Assembly (NCBI GenBank): GCA_024400505.1
Contig: JAKSMP010000018.1
Location: 1-39,902 of the forward strand
Source of the DNA: Bacteroidales bacterium
GTDB lineage: Bacteria > Bacteroidota > Bacteroidia > Bacteroidales > P3
Length of the DNA: 39,902 bases
Direction: 5' to 3'
How positions within the stretch are numbered: position 1 is the first letter of the stretch; the number at the start of each line of letters is the position of its first letter. Below, in pieces: positions 6,215 to 14,938 of the stretch. Under the pieces are notes generated by a model. The model was given only the letters and a program-made list of their open reading frames with translations. It did no database searches and had not been told where the DNA came from. The translations under genes were made by a program, and so were the position numbers.

Positions 6215-8107
6215 TCACTGAAGCTTTCCCTTCTCCTTCTTTTCCAAACTGAACTTCACTGGCAGGTTGAACTGGCAGCGGACCGGCTCACCTCTCTGCT
6301 TGGCAGGCTGCCACTTGGGCATCAGCTTTATCACCCTCACCACCTCTTCTCCGCAGCCGCCACCTATGTCGCGCAATACTTTCATGTTATAGATCGAGCC
6401 ATCCTTTTCCACCACAAACTGCACAAACACATTACCCTCTATGCTGTCCTTCTTGGCCTCCGCCGGATAGTGGATGTTGGCCCCAAGGAAGGCATACAGC
6501 GAATCCACTCCTCCAGGGAACTCGGGGGAGTCTTCCACAATCACAAATACCTCATCGTCATCGGAGGATTCTGTAACTGACTCAGGTTCCGCCTTCTCCT
6601 CCTCAACAACATTCTCGGGATACTCCCGTCTTTCGAATGATTCCAAACTCTCCAGATAGGCTTTCCGGGCACTTTCGAGTTCCTCTTTGCTGAATGTGGA
6701 GCGGCCTTTGCCGTCCACCAGTCCTATCCGAAAAGAGGATTCGTCTGTTGAGTAAATCACTACCTCATAGAGGTCTTTCCCAACCTTCACCACACCCATC
6801 AGTCCGTCAAGTTTCAATATCGTCCTGCCTCGGCTGTCGATGTAGCGGGTCGAGCCGTCTTTGAGGGTCACTATGGCGCCCCGACCATTGGAATATCCCT
6901 CGGCTCTACGGTATTTGCAGGGTATAATCAGTCTGTAGTCTTTGTCGGCCAGCCCCCACTTACGGCCCTGCCTTACGGGTATCATGGCCCCATCGCTATA
7001 ATAATCACCGTCTTCAAACAGCACTCCGTCGTAACTGGCCAACTCCTTACCTTCGTAGTCGGTCAGCCGATATGATGTGCGCTCTTCGCCATGCATGCAC
7101 CATAGTATCGAATTATCTTTATAACCAACACAAACTCTATCTTCGATTATTGCCTTCACATTATCATTCCTATCAATAATGTAATGTTGTAGTTTTTTAT
7201 CATTTTCAACTCTCACAATAGCCGTTCCATTCTTCTGGAAATCGTAACAGAAATCATATTTGCAAGGAATCACCTCCCTGCCACTCTTGTCTATATAGCC
7301 CCACTTACCGCCCATCCTAACCGGCGCCAGTCCATTAGAGAATTTTCTCGCAACATCATATTTCAACGACACCACTTCTTTTCCCAAGGTGTCAATATAA
7401 CCAGATTTTCTGCCATTTCCTACTACAGCAAGTCCTTCCGAATAATGCGAACAATAATCGTATCTTGGTTCCACCACCCATCTGCAAAGCGTATCAATCA
7501 GGCCATATTTCCCATCCTTTTGTGCCCAATAGAGGTTGTCACCTGCTTCCCAAACGTTCTCCACATCCTTCAGCAAGAGCTTCTTCTTGTTGACATCGTA
7601 AAGACCCTCTTCGGTCTTCACCCATCTGCGTTCATCGTCCACCACCCGAATCAACTCATATTCCATCGGCATCAGCCAGTTGCCTAGCGAGTCCATCAGT
7701 CCCCACTTGCCGTTCCCCTGTATGGGCAAGAGTTCTTTCCAACCTGAATAATAGTCAAATCCAAAAATATAGTTATATTCTGTAGTCACATCTTCAACTA
7801 TCCATTGTCCCTGGCTGTTCATCAGGCCGAAGGTAGAATCCGTCGCCAGAAGATACATCAATCCTCCATGTTCCAAGAACTCGACCCATCGGTATTTGGG
7901 CTGTTGCAGCATCTCGCCTTTCAGGTTCATGATGCCGTAGAGCCCTGTGGCATTGTCCTTCACCACGAACATATCATTTTTCACATCACCATCCATGCTG
8001 AGGTTCATGCTCCTCAGGGTGCTGCCCAGTTTCACTAGGTCCACCTTCTGTGCCGAGGCCACTAGGCTGACCAACACCATAATCAATAAAATGACAACTT
8101 TTTTCAT
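6215..8107 (-). CDS. Exported WG-repeat protein with C-terminal TonB_C domain
   Basis: This is a 630-residue protein. A signal peptide (MKKVVILLIMVLVSLVASA, then Gln) is followed from about residue 40 to 440 by many WG repeats, seen as recurring 'GKWGYIDKSGREVIPCKYD' type units. A charged linker rich in Glu, Ser and Asp follows (about 490-530). The last 100 residues form a TonB C-terminal domain (NVFVQFVVEKDGSIYNMKVL ... LPVKFSL). Such domains normally contact TonB-dependent receptors or act as partner domains in the periplasm; here there is no N-terminal TonB anchor, so a periplasmic or surface adaptor is more likely than an energy transducer. WG repeats are thought to be beta-rich interaction modules. 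The gene is alone; its promoter is not clear. Confidence 0.8.
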   Translation of the reverse strand: MKKVVILLIMVLVSLVASAQKVDLVKLGSTLRSMNLSMDGDVKNDMFVVKDNATGLYGIMNLKGEMLQQPKYRWVEFLEHGGLMYLLATDSTFGLMNSQGQWIVEDVTTEYNYIFGFDYYSGWKELLPIQGNGKWGLMDSLGNWLMPMEYELIRVVDDERRWVKTEEGLYDVNKKKLLLKDVENVWEAGDNLYWAQKDGKYGLIDTLCRWVVEPRYDYCSHYSEGLAVVGNGRKSGYIDTLGKEVVSLKYDVARKFSNGLAPVRMGGKWGYIDKSGREVIPCKYDFCYDFQKNGTAIVRVENDKKLQHYIIDRNDNVKAIIEDRVCVGYKDNSILWCMHGEERTSYRLTDYEGKELASYDGVLFEDGDYYSDGAMIPVRQGRKWGLADKDYRLIIPCKYRRAEGYSNGRGAIVTLKDGSTRYIDSRGRTILKLDGLMGVVKVGKDLYEVVIYSTDESSFRIGLVDGKGRSTFSKEELESARKAYLESLESFERREYPENVVEEEKAEPESVTESSDDDEVFVIVEDSPEFPGGVDSLYAFLGANIHYPAEAKKDSIEGNVFVQFVVEKDGSIYNMKVLRDIGGGCGEEVVRVIKLMPKWQPAKQRGEPVRCQFNLPVKFSLEKKEKGKLQ

Positions 8108-8470
8108 GAATATCCCGTTTTTTATTTCCTTTACAATCTGATTCTGCGATATATGTCTAACAAACGAGTCATCTGCCTAATTATTGTGCTGGATTAAACC
8201 ATTTTAGGCAATCGATTGCAGAATAAGCAGATTTCCTTTCCATCGCCAAAGTTGCCGTTGCATCAGATTTGCAAGCCGCAAATTGATAATCCTACTACAA
8301 ACCATAAAGTTGAATGATTGATGCGGATTGAAAATTGGTTAGTGCTAGGTGTGTTATTGGCACACCTTTTTGTTGATTCTTATAAATCATGGCCAAATAT
8401 GGCCAAAATTGGAAAATAGAGATAAAAAGAAAATTGCAGGTTGTTGTTTTTAATTACTTGTAATTTATTA
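8108..8470. other. Intergenic region with nested inverted repeats
   Basis: Upstream of the WG/TonB_C gene, TGCCTAA and TTAGGCA (around 8179-8215) are enclosed by ATTCTGC and GCAGAAT arms (around 8141 and 8228). Together they could fold into a branched leader of about 90 nt on either strand. No ORF of note and no clear -7 element was seen in the rest of the gap. Confidence 0.35.
8347..8371 (+). terminator. Stem-loop with T-run, plus strand
   Basis: AGGTGTG, a 7-nt loop and CACACCT are followed by TTTTT. It has the shape of an intrinsic terminator for rightward transcription, although no rightward gene lies just upstream. It may insulate the tRNA locus. Confidence 0.5.
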
Positions 8471-8491
8471 TGGTGCCCGGAACAGGACTTG
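8471..8491. repeat. Duplicated 3' end of tRNA-Leu (possible att scar)
   Basis: A 21-bp segment (positions 8471-8491) is identical to 8578-8598, the last part of tRNA-Leu(CAG) including the T-arm side, acceptor strand and CCA. The two copies are 107 bp apart in direct orientation, with the tRNA terminator between them. Direct duplication of a tRNA 3' end is the signature left by tyrosine-integrase insertion, so this may be a relic attachment site. No integrase is nearby. Confidence 0.6.
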
Positions 8492-8542
8492 TGAGAGACG
8501 GCGCAAGCCGGCAACCTCAACCCAAAAGGACTGTTGCGGGGA

Positions 8543-8573
8543 ATAAAAAAAGAAGACCTCATAAAGGTCTTCT
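8543..8573 (-). terminator. Terminator after tRNA-Leu(CAG)
   Basis: On the minus strand AGAAGACCT, a 5-nt loop and AGGTCTTCT form a perfect 9-bp stem followed by a run of seven T residues. It lies 5 nt after the tRNA CCA end. Confidence 0.85.
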
Positions 8574-8577
8574 CATT

Positions 8578-8662
<85 letters not shown>

Positions 8663-8700
8663 ATCTGGTAGAGTTCCTTTCTCTCGGAACTTGTTTTTAT

Positions 8701-8726
8701 AAAAAAAGCAACTTTATCGTTGCTTT
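8701..8726 (-). terminator. Hairpin between the two tRNA-Leu genes
   Basis: On the minus strand AAAGCAAC, a 6-nt loop and GTTGCTTT are followed by more T residues. It has full terminator form immediately after tRNA-Leu(GAG), so expression of the downstream tRNA-Leu(CAG) may depend on read-through or on RNA processing. Confidence 0.7.
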
Positions 8727-8731
8727 CTTCG

Positions 8732-8815
8732 TGCCCAGGACAAGACTTGAACTTGCACCGCCCTACGGCGACTACCCCCTCAAAGTAGCGTGTCTACCAA
8801 TTCCACCACCTGGGC
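8732..8815 (-). tRNA. tRNA-Leu (anticodon GAG)
   Basis: The 84-nt class II tRNA has acceptor GCCCAGG pairing with TCCTGGGC (less the discriminator), D-arm GGTGGAATTGGTAGAC, anticodon loop TTGAGGG with anticodon GAG, a long variable arm (TCGCCGTAGGGCGG) and T-loop TTCAAGT. CCA is not encoded (the gene is followed by CGA). It lies about 30 nt downstream of a -7 element. Confidence 0.93.
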
Positions 8816-8848
8816 AAGGGATTGTTGCTTTTCTCTTTCAAAGCGGGT

Positions 8849-8857
8849 GCAAAAATA
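8849..8857 (-). promoter_or_regulatory. -7 promoter element of the tRNA-Leu genes
   Basis: The minus strand reads TATTTTTGC, a good -7 element about 34 bp upstream of the mature 5' end of tRNA-Leu(GAG). Confidence 0.6.
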
Positions 8858-9106
8858 CATACTTTTTTTGATTTGACAAAATTTTTTTTCATATTTCGTA
8901 TATACAAAAATATATTCTATTGATTATCACGATAGTAAAAACATGAGTTTTTAATTCAATAAAAACAAAAACTAGGGACAAATTCAATAAATCGAGCTTC
9001 ATTTTTCGATAAATTGAGCCAACTGCTGCGACAAAGTCATACTATTTTATGTATCTATCTATAATACAACAAAAAACACACTAATAAATCTTTACAATGG
9101 GGCATA

Positions 9107-9136
9107 AGAAAAGGCCGACTCGGATGAATCGGCCTT
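9107..9136 (-). terminator. Terminator after the 1513-residue gene
   Basis: AAGGCCGA and TCGGCCTT form an 8-bp stem with a 10-nt loop, followed on the minus strand by TTTTCTTAT. It lies about 30 bp beyond the stop codon at 9165. Confidence 0.75.
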
Positions 9137-9164
9137 GGAAGGTTCGAATTTGTGATGGGCAACA

Positions 9165-12100
9165 CTACTCGTCGTAATCCTCTTCTTCCTCCCGATCGGC
9201 AGATTCACCTGTGAAGTTGGAGAGGAAATTCTGCACTTCGTTACGCGAGTTGGTGACAGAATAGCTGAAACCATCCATGGTGCGCTTGTCTTTCTTGATG
9301 GCGAGAATCTTGTCGTTCCATTCGCCAACGCTACTGCTTACACTGAGGTGGTGAGACTTGTATTCATACTTGAAGTAGTACCAATGGTCGTTGGCCACTT
9401 GGAGATAAAGCACCAAGTAGGTCTCGCTACCGCGCTTGAAGAGCTGGGCACGAGCTTTGACATTGACATGTAGCTGTTGTTTGCCCACATTGCAAAGCGC
9501 CACGGTTCCGCTGGCATGATAGCCCTGAACGACAGAATACTGCCAACGGAGGCCTTCGAGAAGGATGGTGTTGTCGAGGAATCCGTTGAGTTTGTCGAAA
9601 GCACCTGTACTACGATAGGTCTGGTAGGCCAGTTCGCCATCAGGATCGCCCATGCTGAAGAGAAGTGCTCGGTCGAGGAGGTCGTTGTCGCGGTCGGCGG
9701 GAGCGGGACGGAGATCGGCCTCAATCTGCTTGGCCATCTGGGAGATGATACCGTTATCCATAGGAAGGGTGATACCGAAGATTGTGTTCATGGCAAAGTC
9801 GGACTCGTTCTGAGGATCGAGATAGACGGTGCCGTAAGCATTGATCTTGACAGGCATGCCGTCTTCAAGGCCGAAGGTGATGGGGCCTTCGCCTTCAAGG
9901 ACACAATTATCGGTGTTGAGTTTGAGATAACGATCAACAAATTCGTTGTCGTCAAGTTTCTCCTGAGAGGTGAGGGTATAGGTGCTGGAAGCCGCATCGT
10001 AGTGGAGAAGACCGAAACTGCTCATGAGGTCGGCACCACCGGTCTGAGGCTTGGTGAGGAAGCCCGAGGTGGGCTTAAGTCCAGTCTGACTCATGCGAAC
10101 AGAGGCACTGATGGGATGACCTTTCCAATCGACTGCCTTTTCGGGCACTTCCACACGAATATTCTCGGGGTCGAGATAGTTGGCATAAGCCAAGAGCCCA
10201 AGCTGATCGACTGGGGCACACTTGTGGAGCAGGCGCACACCACCATCGAAGAAGAAGTCTTTGTGGGCAGCATCGATTTTGACTTTGCCGGCAAAGCCAA
10301 AGGCTTCGTTGAGGGTGAAGTTGGATGAGTCGGGCACCACACCATTGGCCACACTCATGCCCGTTGCATCGGGGGCTATCTGGGTCATGAGGATAGGCTG
10401 CTTTTTCTCGTCTTGGCTGATATAGTCGATGGTGCCGCTGCCGCCATATTGCTGTCCATTTTTGACCATGAGGTCGCAATTATAGAAGAGATGGTAGGCA
10501 CTATCGCGGGGGAAGAGGAGTTCGCCACCCTTGATCTGAGACATCACACCACCCGAAGAGATGTGGAGCGAGTCGCCAGCGGGTGCGATAAGAGCATCAG
10601 CAATCGGGAGCGCATACACATTGTGGTTGGAGAGTTCCAAATTGTCATACTGATAGCGGCTGTTGATGGCGCAGAAGTGAATGTCTTTGAGTTTGGGATC
10701 GGTGCTCTCGAAGCGTGCTCCAGGCATCTTGTTCAAACGTTTGGCGCGTTCGCGGAGAGTGAGAGCCTCGGTGCCGAGTGTTTCCATGCTCTTGGAATTG
10801 TCAAGAGCCAGGTCTTTGCGCTCCCAACTCCAAGTGTATTGGTCAACCCATGCGGCATATCCCAGCGCAGGCAAGAGGGTGCGGGAGAGGGTGTCGTTGG
10901 AATTGAACTGGCCGGTCTTCTCCTCGTAATCGACATGGGATCGCATATTGTTAGCCGCAAAAGCCTCCTTGTCGTATTTGGTGGACTTGAGGTGGAAATC
11001 GGTATGGGCTGCATTCATCTCCATCGTTTTCATGTCGAAGTGTTTGGACTGGAGCGTGCCTTCAAAGAGGGAGGCAGTGCCGTAGCCCGAAGCGCCTTTG
11101 GGCTGCAGGGTGAGTCGTCCAGCCAAGCGGGTGATGCCGCCATACATGATGAACGGAGTGCCGTTGCGGAGCTGAGATACAGTCATAGAATCCTGATAGG
11201 GATACCAACGAATCAGCGTCTTGCCGTTGCGGGCATCGGGATAGTCTTGCTCGGGTTTCACGTAGAAGGTGTCGGTCTGCGCCATCATGGAGTCGGGCAT
11301 GAAGAGGTATTTGTCGGTGATAGCGGTGGAGGTGAGATATTCGAGGGCACCTTGCCCGCGGAGGCCGCGATAACTCAGGTCAATTTCTTTGTAGTACTGG
11401 CCCTTGCCGCCATAGGCGGGATAGCCACCCGAGGGTATCTTGTGGACAAAGCCGAGAGAGTAGTCGCGCTGCACCTTAAGCGGCTCCTCGATATCGGGGA
11501 AGATGCCAGCCGAAGTGAGCACGCCCACAAACTCAAGCGAATCGGTCTTGAAGTCGGTGAGTTGTTTGATGACAAAGGGATGGAGAGAATAATAGAAGCG
11601 GTCGCGGTTATACACTCCGTTGAAGATAAAATTACGGTCGTAATAGACATAGCTGGGTTGGACAGAGTTGAAGATGGGATAGTCCTTGTTCTTCTTCAGG
11701 CCACAGTGGTTGTCGGGCTTATCCACCTGGATGTCGCCCACCAAGTTGTATAGCGGGGTGCGCACCATCTGCAATTTGGAAGTGTCCTGGAAATTGGCCA
11801 CATAGAAACGAACCGAGTCAATCTGAGGTAGGTCGAAGCGGAAATCGTCATAATAGAAAGCGGCATTGGACACATTGTACTCAAATCGGCCCACATTGAT
11901 GAAACCGGAGAAAAAGATGTCGCGGTTGCGTCTGACCACGATATCGCCTTGGTAGGGCTTGACCACCACCAGCTGGCTGTCGCTGACCACGAACTTCTCA
12001 ATGCCATGGACATTGAGGTCAAGCGTGCGGAGGTCGAGTTCGGCGTTGTTGGATTTGGTCTCGGACTGGAGGGTGAGGGCGTCGTAGTCGTGGCCCTGCT

Positions 12101-13706
12101 GCTTGACAATAGCCTTGTAGAAACCTATCAGCTTGTCGTGCACATGGATGCGGCGAGTGCCTTCATCGTAGGACACCAAGCCTTGCTTGGAAAGACCATG
12201 CACCATAAGCTTGGTTTGCCCCTCGTCCATGCCGATGGCGCGTTGGAAGGTGCCTAGAGAGAAATCCTGCTTCATGTCGTGGGCTTTCATGTATTTGTAC
12301 ACACGCACCACGGGGCTCACCTCTTCGATTCCCTGCACCTCACGGCTTTTCTGGAGCGAGTAAAATCTATTGGATTCGAAAGTAACAAAAGTCTGCGTGT
12401 TGTTTTGTGCCACCATATTAAACTCCACCACATCCTTATCAATCAACCAATTGATATTCTCGCAGTAGATATCTAGCTGGTGATAGCTGTCGGTATAGGG
12501 GCTGTAATAGTTGCGCTTGGTACTATTGATCATGTTCACGCGTTTGTCGGCTGTGGTATAGCGAACCAGCACACCCGCATTGCAGATAGAGTCGTCGCCA
12601 ATATACATCTTCACCATGGCACGCTCGGAGGTGAGCATGTGGGGCAGCACTGCAAACTTGGTGGAGCTGAGCACTAGGAAACGCTTGCCGCCACGATAGA
12701 AAATCATCGAGGCGGGATTCTTCTCGTCATTGGTGACAAATCGAGGCCCATGCATCATAAAGTTGCCCTCAAAATCCACACCGGGCAGCACATCCTTGAG
12801 TTGGAAGTCTTTCTGATAGGAGCGGAATTTGGGGAAGCTGTACTTATCGGGCTCGGTCTTGCTGCTGAGGGCATCCTCCACCACACCCTTGATGGGTGTT
12901 TTGAAATAGGTTTCGTTGATAAAGGTGACCGAGTCGGCAGCAAACTTGGGAAGCTTGGCATCCACCGAATAGTCTTTCAGGTCGGCATAGCACACGCCTG
13001 CACCCACACCGCAGCGCTCCCAGGTGAGGCGACCACCTTTGCCCTCCCACGCTTCGGCCAGGTAGTAATACTCGCCCGAGGTGGCGTGGAGCGTGTTCTC
13101 GTCGGCATGATTGCTCGTACCCGAAGCGTATGTGAGGTCCACCTTGCCGCTGAATCGGATGCGGATATCGTTTTTGAGCACTTCAAATGAATAGACCGCA
13201 CCAGGCTGCACTCGCCAGATAGAGGACTTGGACTTGAACATAGTGCGGTCGGCGAGCATGTTGTCGCTCAAGGTGATAAACCCCAGAATCTCTTTCTTCT
13301 TGCTGGTGAGGTCCATCACGGCAGTCATGGCTTTGAGCCACTCATCGAATAGGGTGGCCGACACCTTGGTGGCACTATAGGCCATGAGGGTGCGGGTGAG
13401 GTTTTCAAAATCGGGATTGAGTTCCATCTTGGTCTTGGTGGCAGCGTTGTAGAGGTCGGTCACCTGCTGCTGGTGCTTGCCATCCAGATGGTCATACACA
13501 GCCGCGAACTGCTCCACAAACTTGGCATTCTCGGCAATCTTGTTCTTATCCGTAGTTTTGCCCAGCAACTTTCTGCCTAGCTGCTGCGGCAGCGAGTCCA
13601 CCTCGAAGGCTGTCTTAGACTTGGTGGGACGAGTCTGCCCCTGAACCACTTGACATGCCAGCAACATAGCTGCTGCAACCATGAGGAATACGATGCGACG
13701 TTTCAT
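9165..13706 (-). CDS. Very large exported protein of unknown function (1513 aa)
   Basis: The protein starts with a signal peptide (MKRRIVFLMVAAAMLLACQVVQGQ). It has no later membrane spans and ends in a very acidic tail (DREEEEDYDE). The body is rich in beta-type alternation and aromatic residues, without repeats that I could recognise as a named domain. An early helical segment (about residues 25-150) precedes the beta-rich bulk. A Cys lies near the signal cleavage region (LLACQ), but it does not form a convincing lipobox. I recall similarly sized unnamed proteins in Bacteroidales but cannot name a Pfam family. It is monocistronic, with a -7 element about 30 bp upstream and a strong terminator downstream. 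Probably periplasmic or outer-membrane associated; function unknown. Confidence 0.85.
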   Translation of the reverse strand: MKRRIVFLMVAAAMLLACQVVQGQTRPTKSKTAFEVDSLPQQLGRKLLGKTTDKNKIAENAKFVEQFAAVYDHLDGKHQQQVTDLYNAATKTKMELNPDFENLTRTLMAYSATKVSATLFDEWLKAMTAVMDLTSKKKEILGFITLSDNMLADRTMFKSKSSIWRVQPGAVYSFEVLKNDIRIRFSGKVDLTYASGTSNHADENTLHATSGEYYYLAEAWEGKGGRLTWERCGVGAGVCYADLKDYSVDAKLPKFAADSVTFINETYFKTPIKGVVEDALSSKTEPDKYSFPKFRSYQKDFQLKDVLPGVDFEGNFMMHGPRFVTNDEKNPASMIFYRGGKRFLVLSSTKFAVLPHMLTSERAMVKMYIGDDSICNAGVLVRYTTADKRVNMINSTKRNYYSPYTDSYHQLDIYCENINWLIDKDVVEFNMVAQNNTQTFVTFESNRFYSLQKSREVQGIEEVSPVVRVYKYMKAHDMKQDFSLGTFQRAIGMDEGQTKLMVHGLSKQGLVSYDEGTRRIHVHDKLIGFYKAIVKQQGHDYDALTLQSETKSNNAELDLRTLDLNVHGIEKFVVSDSQLVVVKPYQGDIVVRRNRDIFFSGFINVGRFEYNVSNAAFYYDDFRFDLPQIDSVRFYVANFQDTSKLQMVRTPLYNLVGDIQVDKPDNHCGLKKNKDYPIFNSVQPSYVYYDRNFIFNGVYNRDRFYYSLHPFVIKQLTDFKTDSLEFVGVLTSAGIFPDIEEPLKVQRDYSLGFVHKIPSGGYPAYGGKGQYYKEIDLSYRGLRGQGALEYLTSTAITDKYLFMPDSMMAQTDTFYVKPEQDYPDARNGKTLIRWYPYQDSMTVSQLRNGTPFIMYGGITRLAGRLTLQPKGASGYGTASLFEGTLQSKHFDMKTMEMNAAHTDFHLKSTKYDKEAFAANNMRSHVDYEEKTGQFNSNDTLSRTLLPALGYAAWVDQYTWSWERKDLALDNSKSMETLGTEALTLRERAKRLNKMPGARFESTDPKLKDIHFCAINSRYQYDNLELSNHNVYALPIADALIAPAGDSLHISSGGVMSQIKGGELLFPRDSAYHLFYNCDLMVKNGQQYGGSGTIDYISQDEKKQPILMTQIAPDATGMSVANGVVPDSSNFTLNEAFGFAGKVKIDAAHKDFFFDGGVRLLHKCAPVDQLGLLAYANYLDPENIRVEVPEKAVDWKGHPISASVRMSQTGLKPTSGFLTKPQTGGADLMSSFGLLHYDAASSTYTLTSQEKLDDNEFVDRYLKLNTDNCVLEGEGPITFGLEDGMPVKINAYGTVYLDPQNESDFAMNTIFGITLPMDNGIISQMAKQIEADLRPAPADRDNDLLDRALLFSMGDPDGELAYQTYRSTGAFDKLNGFLDNTILLEGLRWQYSVVQGYHASGTVALCNVGKQQLHVNVKARAQLFKRGSETYLVLYLQVANDHWYYFKYEYKSHHLSVSSSVGEWNDKILAIKKDKRTMDGFSYSVTNSRNEVQNFLSNFTGESADREEEEDYDE

Positions 13707-13731
13707 ATATTTATAGTATTACAAATAAAAT

Positions 13732-13740
13732 GCAAAAGTA
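13732..13740 (-). promoter_or_regulatory. -7 promoter element of the 1513-residue gene
   Basis: The minus strand reads TACTTTTGC, matching TAnnTTTG. The ATG at 13706 is about 25 bp downstream. Confidence 0.6.
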
Positions 13741-13816
13741 CAACTTTTTGTTTGATTGAATAACGTGGGAACAAACAATTTATTATTACTCAATTGTTGA
13801 TAACCACCCATGGCAC

Positions 13817-13843
13817 AAAAAAAAGCGGGAGATCAACTCCCGC
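13817..13843 (-). terminator. Terminator after the carboxyethylornithine synthase-like gene
   Basis: GCGGGAG, loop ATCAA and CTCCCGC form a 7-bp GC-rich stem. On the minus strand it is followed by eight T residues, a textbook intrinsic terminator about 30 bp after the stop codon. Confidence 0.9.
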
Positions 13844-13871
13844 CCACAGTCTGTTCGAACATAAGGAACCG

Positions 13872-14807
13872 CTACTCAAACAAGTCCCAAAAACGCTGCA
13901 CATCGCGCTTATACACCCACTCCGAGAACGACTTGCTGATTTCCTTGCTCGTATTGCGGTAGAGGAGCGAGGGAGCATTGTTCACCTCGTAGAAGAACAG
14001 CCCATCCTCCTCATACATAGGATTGGCAATGGACATATAGCGAGTGCCTTCAATAGCATTGCCTGCATCGGCGGCGGAGTCGATAATCAAGCATCCCGGC
14101 TTCAGCTGTTTCAGCTGCGCCTTGGATATCACATGGTCGATGGTGCCATCCACCTCAATGCCGTTGATGATGATATCATACTCACCCATGGTCTCATAAA
14201 ATTCCTCCATGGTCTTGCGATAGAACATGCGGAGGTCAACATTATACTTAGAGATATAAGTATATGCTCCCTGCGACACGCTGCCGCTGGCCAGCACCGC
14301 CACCTTGGTGTTGGAGTCGGGCATCAGGCCGAAATGCAAGAGCGCATGCTGCACGCTGGCCACTCCAGCATAAAAACTATTTTTCCACACAAAATTCTTC
14401 TTGATAAAGCTGATGGGCATGTGTTTGTCGCCAATATTGGCAGTAGGATAGATATTGTCCAAATCCACTATCTTCAGCCCCTTCTTGCAGGCCACATTGC
14501 GGTAGAACGCTGTGCCCGATCCCGTGGGGTGAGTCCATCCGATGATCATCTGCCCCTGGCGCAGCTTGTCATAATCTTCGGGCTGGATGAGTTTGAGGCA
14601 GAATATGGCATCGCACTCCTGAAAGATAGCCTCGCGGCTGGCCATGCGGCAACCCTTGGCCTCATAGGCCGCATCCGCTATGGACAAATTGGAGCCGAAG
14701 CCCTCCTCCACGATCATCTCATTCTCAAAATCGCTCGTTATATCTTCGGGCAGCAGCGCCACACGTTTCTCGCCTGGATATGTGGGTTTAATAAATCCTA
14801 ACTTCAT
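13872..14807 (-). CDS. N5-(carboxyethyl)ornithine synthase / alanine dehydrogenase-family enzyme
   Basis: The 311-residue protein belongs to the AlaDH/PNT fold. Its N-terminus KPTYPGEKRVALLPEDI is characteristic, with K14-R15, K72 and H93 matching the substrate-side basic residues of alanine dehydrogenases. The Rossmann segment VLASGSVSQGA lies at 171-181. Overall length and the YPGEKRVALLP and GWTHPTGSGTA segments fit N5-(1-carboxyethyl)ornithine synthase better than true alanine dehydrogenase or lysine-2-oxoglutarate reductase. The expected reaction is NAD(P)H-dependent reductive condensation of pyruvate with ornithine (or lysine); the exact substrate is inferred. The ATG at 14807 was chosen because homology begins there and a -7 element lies about 60 bp upstream; the longer frame to 14933 would cross the promoter. 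Confidence 0.8.
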   Translation of the reverse strand: MKLGFIKPTYPGEKRVALLPEDITSDFENEMIVEEGFGSNLSIADAAYEAKGCRMASREAIFQECDAIFCLKLIQPEDYDKLRQGQMIIGWTHPTGSGTAFYRNVACKKGLKIVDLDNIYPTANIGDKHMPISFIKKNFVWKNSFYAGVASVQHALLHFGLMPDSNTKVAVLASGSVSQGAYTYISKYNVDLRMFYRKTMEEFYETMGEYDIIINGIEVDGTIDHVISKAQLKQLKPGCLIIDSAADAGNAIEGTRYMSIANPMYEEDGLFFYEVNNAPSLLYRNTSKEISKSFSEWVYKRDVQRFWDLFE

Positions 14808-14866
14808 TGCGTTTATATATTGATTTAAAGATATATATATAAATATATCTGTGGTGATATTCTTTT

Positions 14867-14875
14867 GCAAAGATA
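14867..14875 (-). promoter_or_regulatory. -7 promoter element of the carboxyethylornithine synthase-like gene
   Basis: The minus strand reads TATCTTTGC, a perfect -7 element, with an AT-rich leader of about 55 nt before the ATG at 14807. Confidence 0.65.
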
Positions 14876-14938
14876 CAACGTTTTTTTGAAATACCAACAT
14901 GGGGCAATATTTCGCCGCCATTTGCGTTACCATCTATT

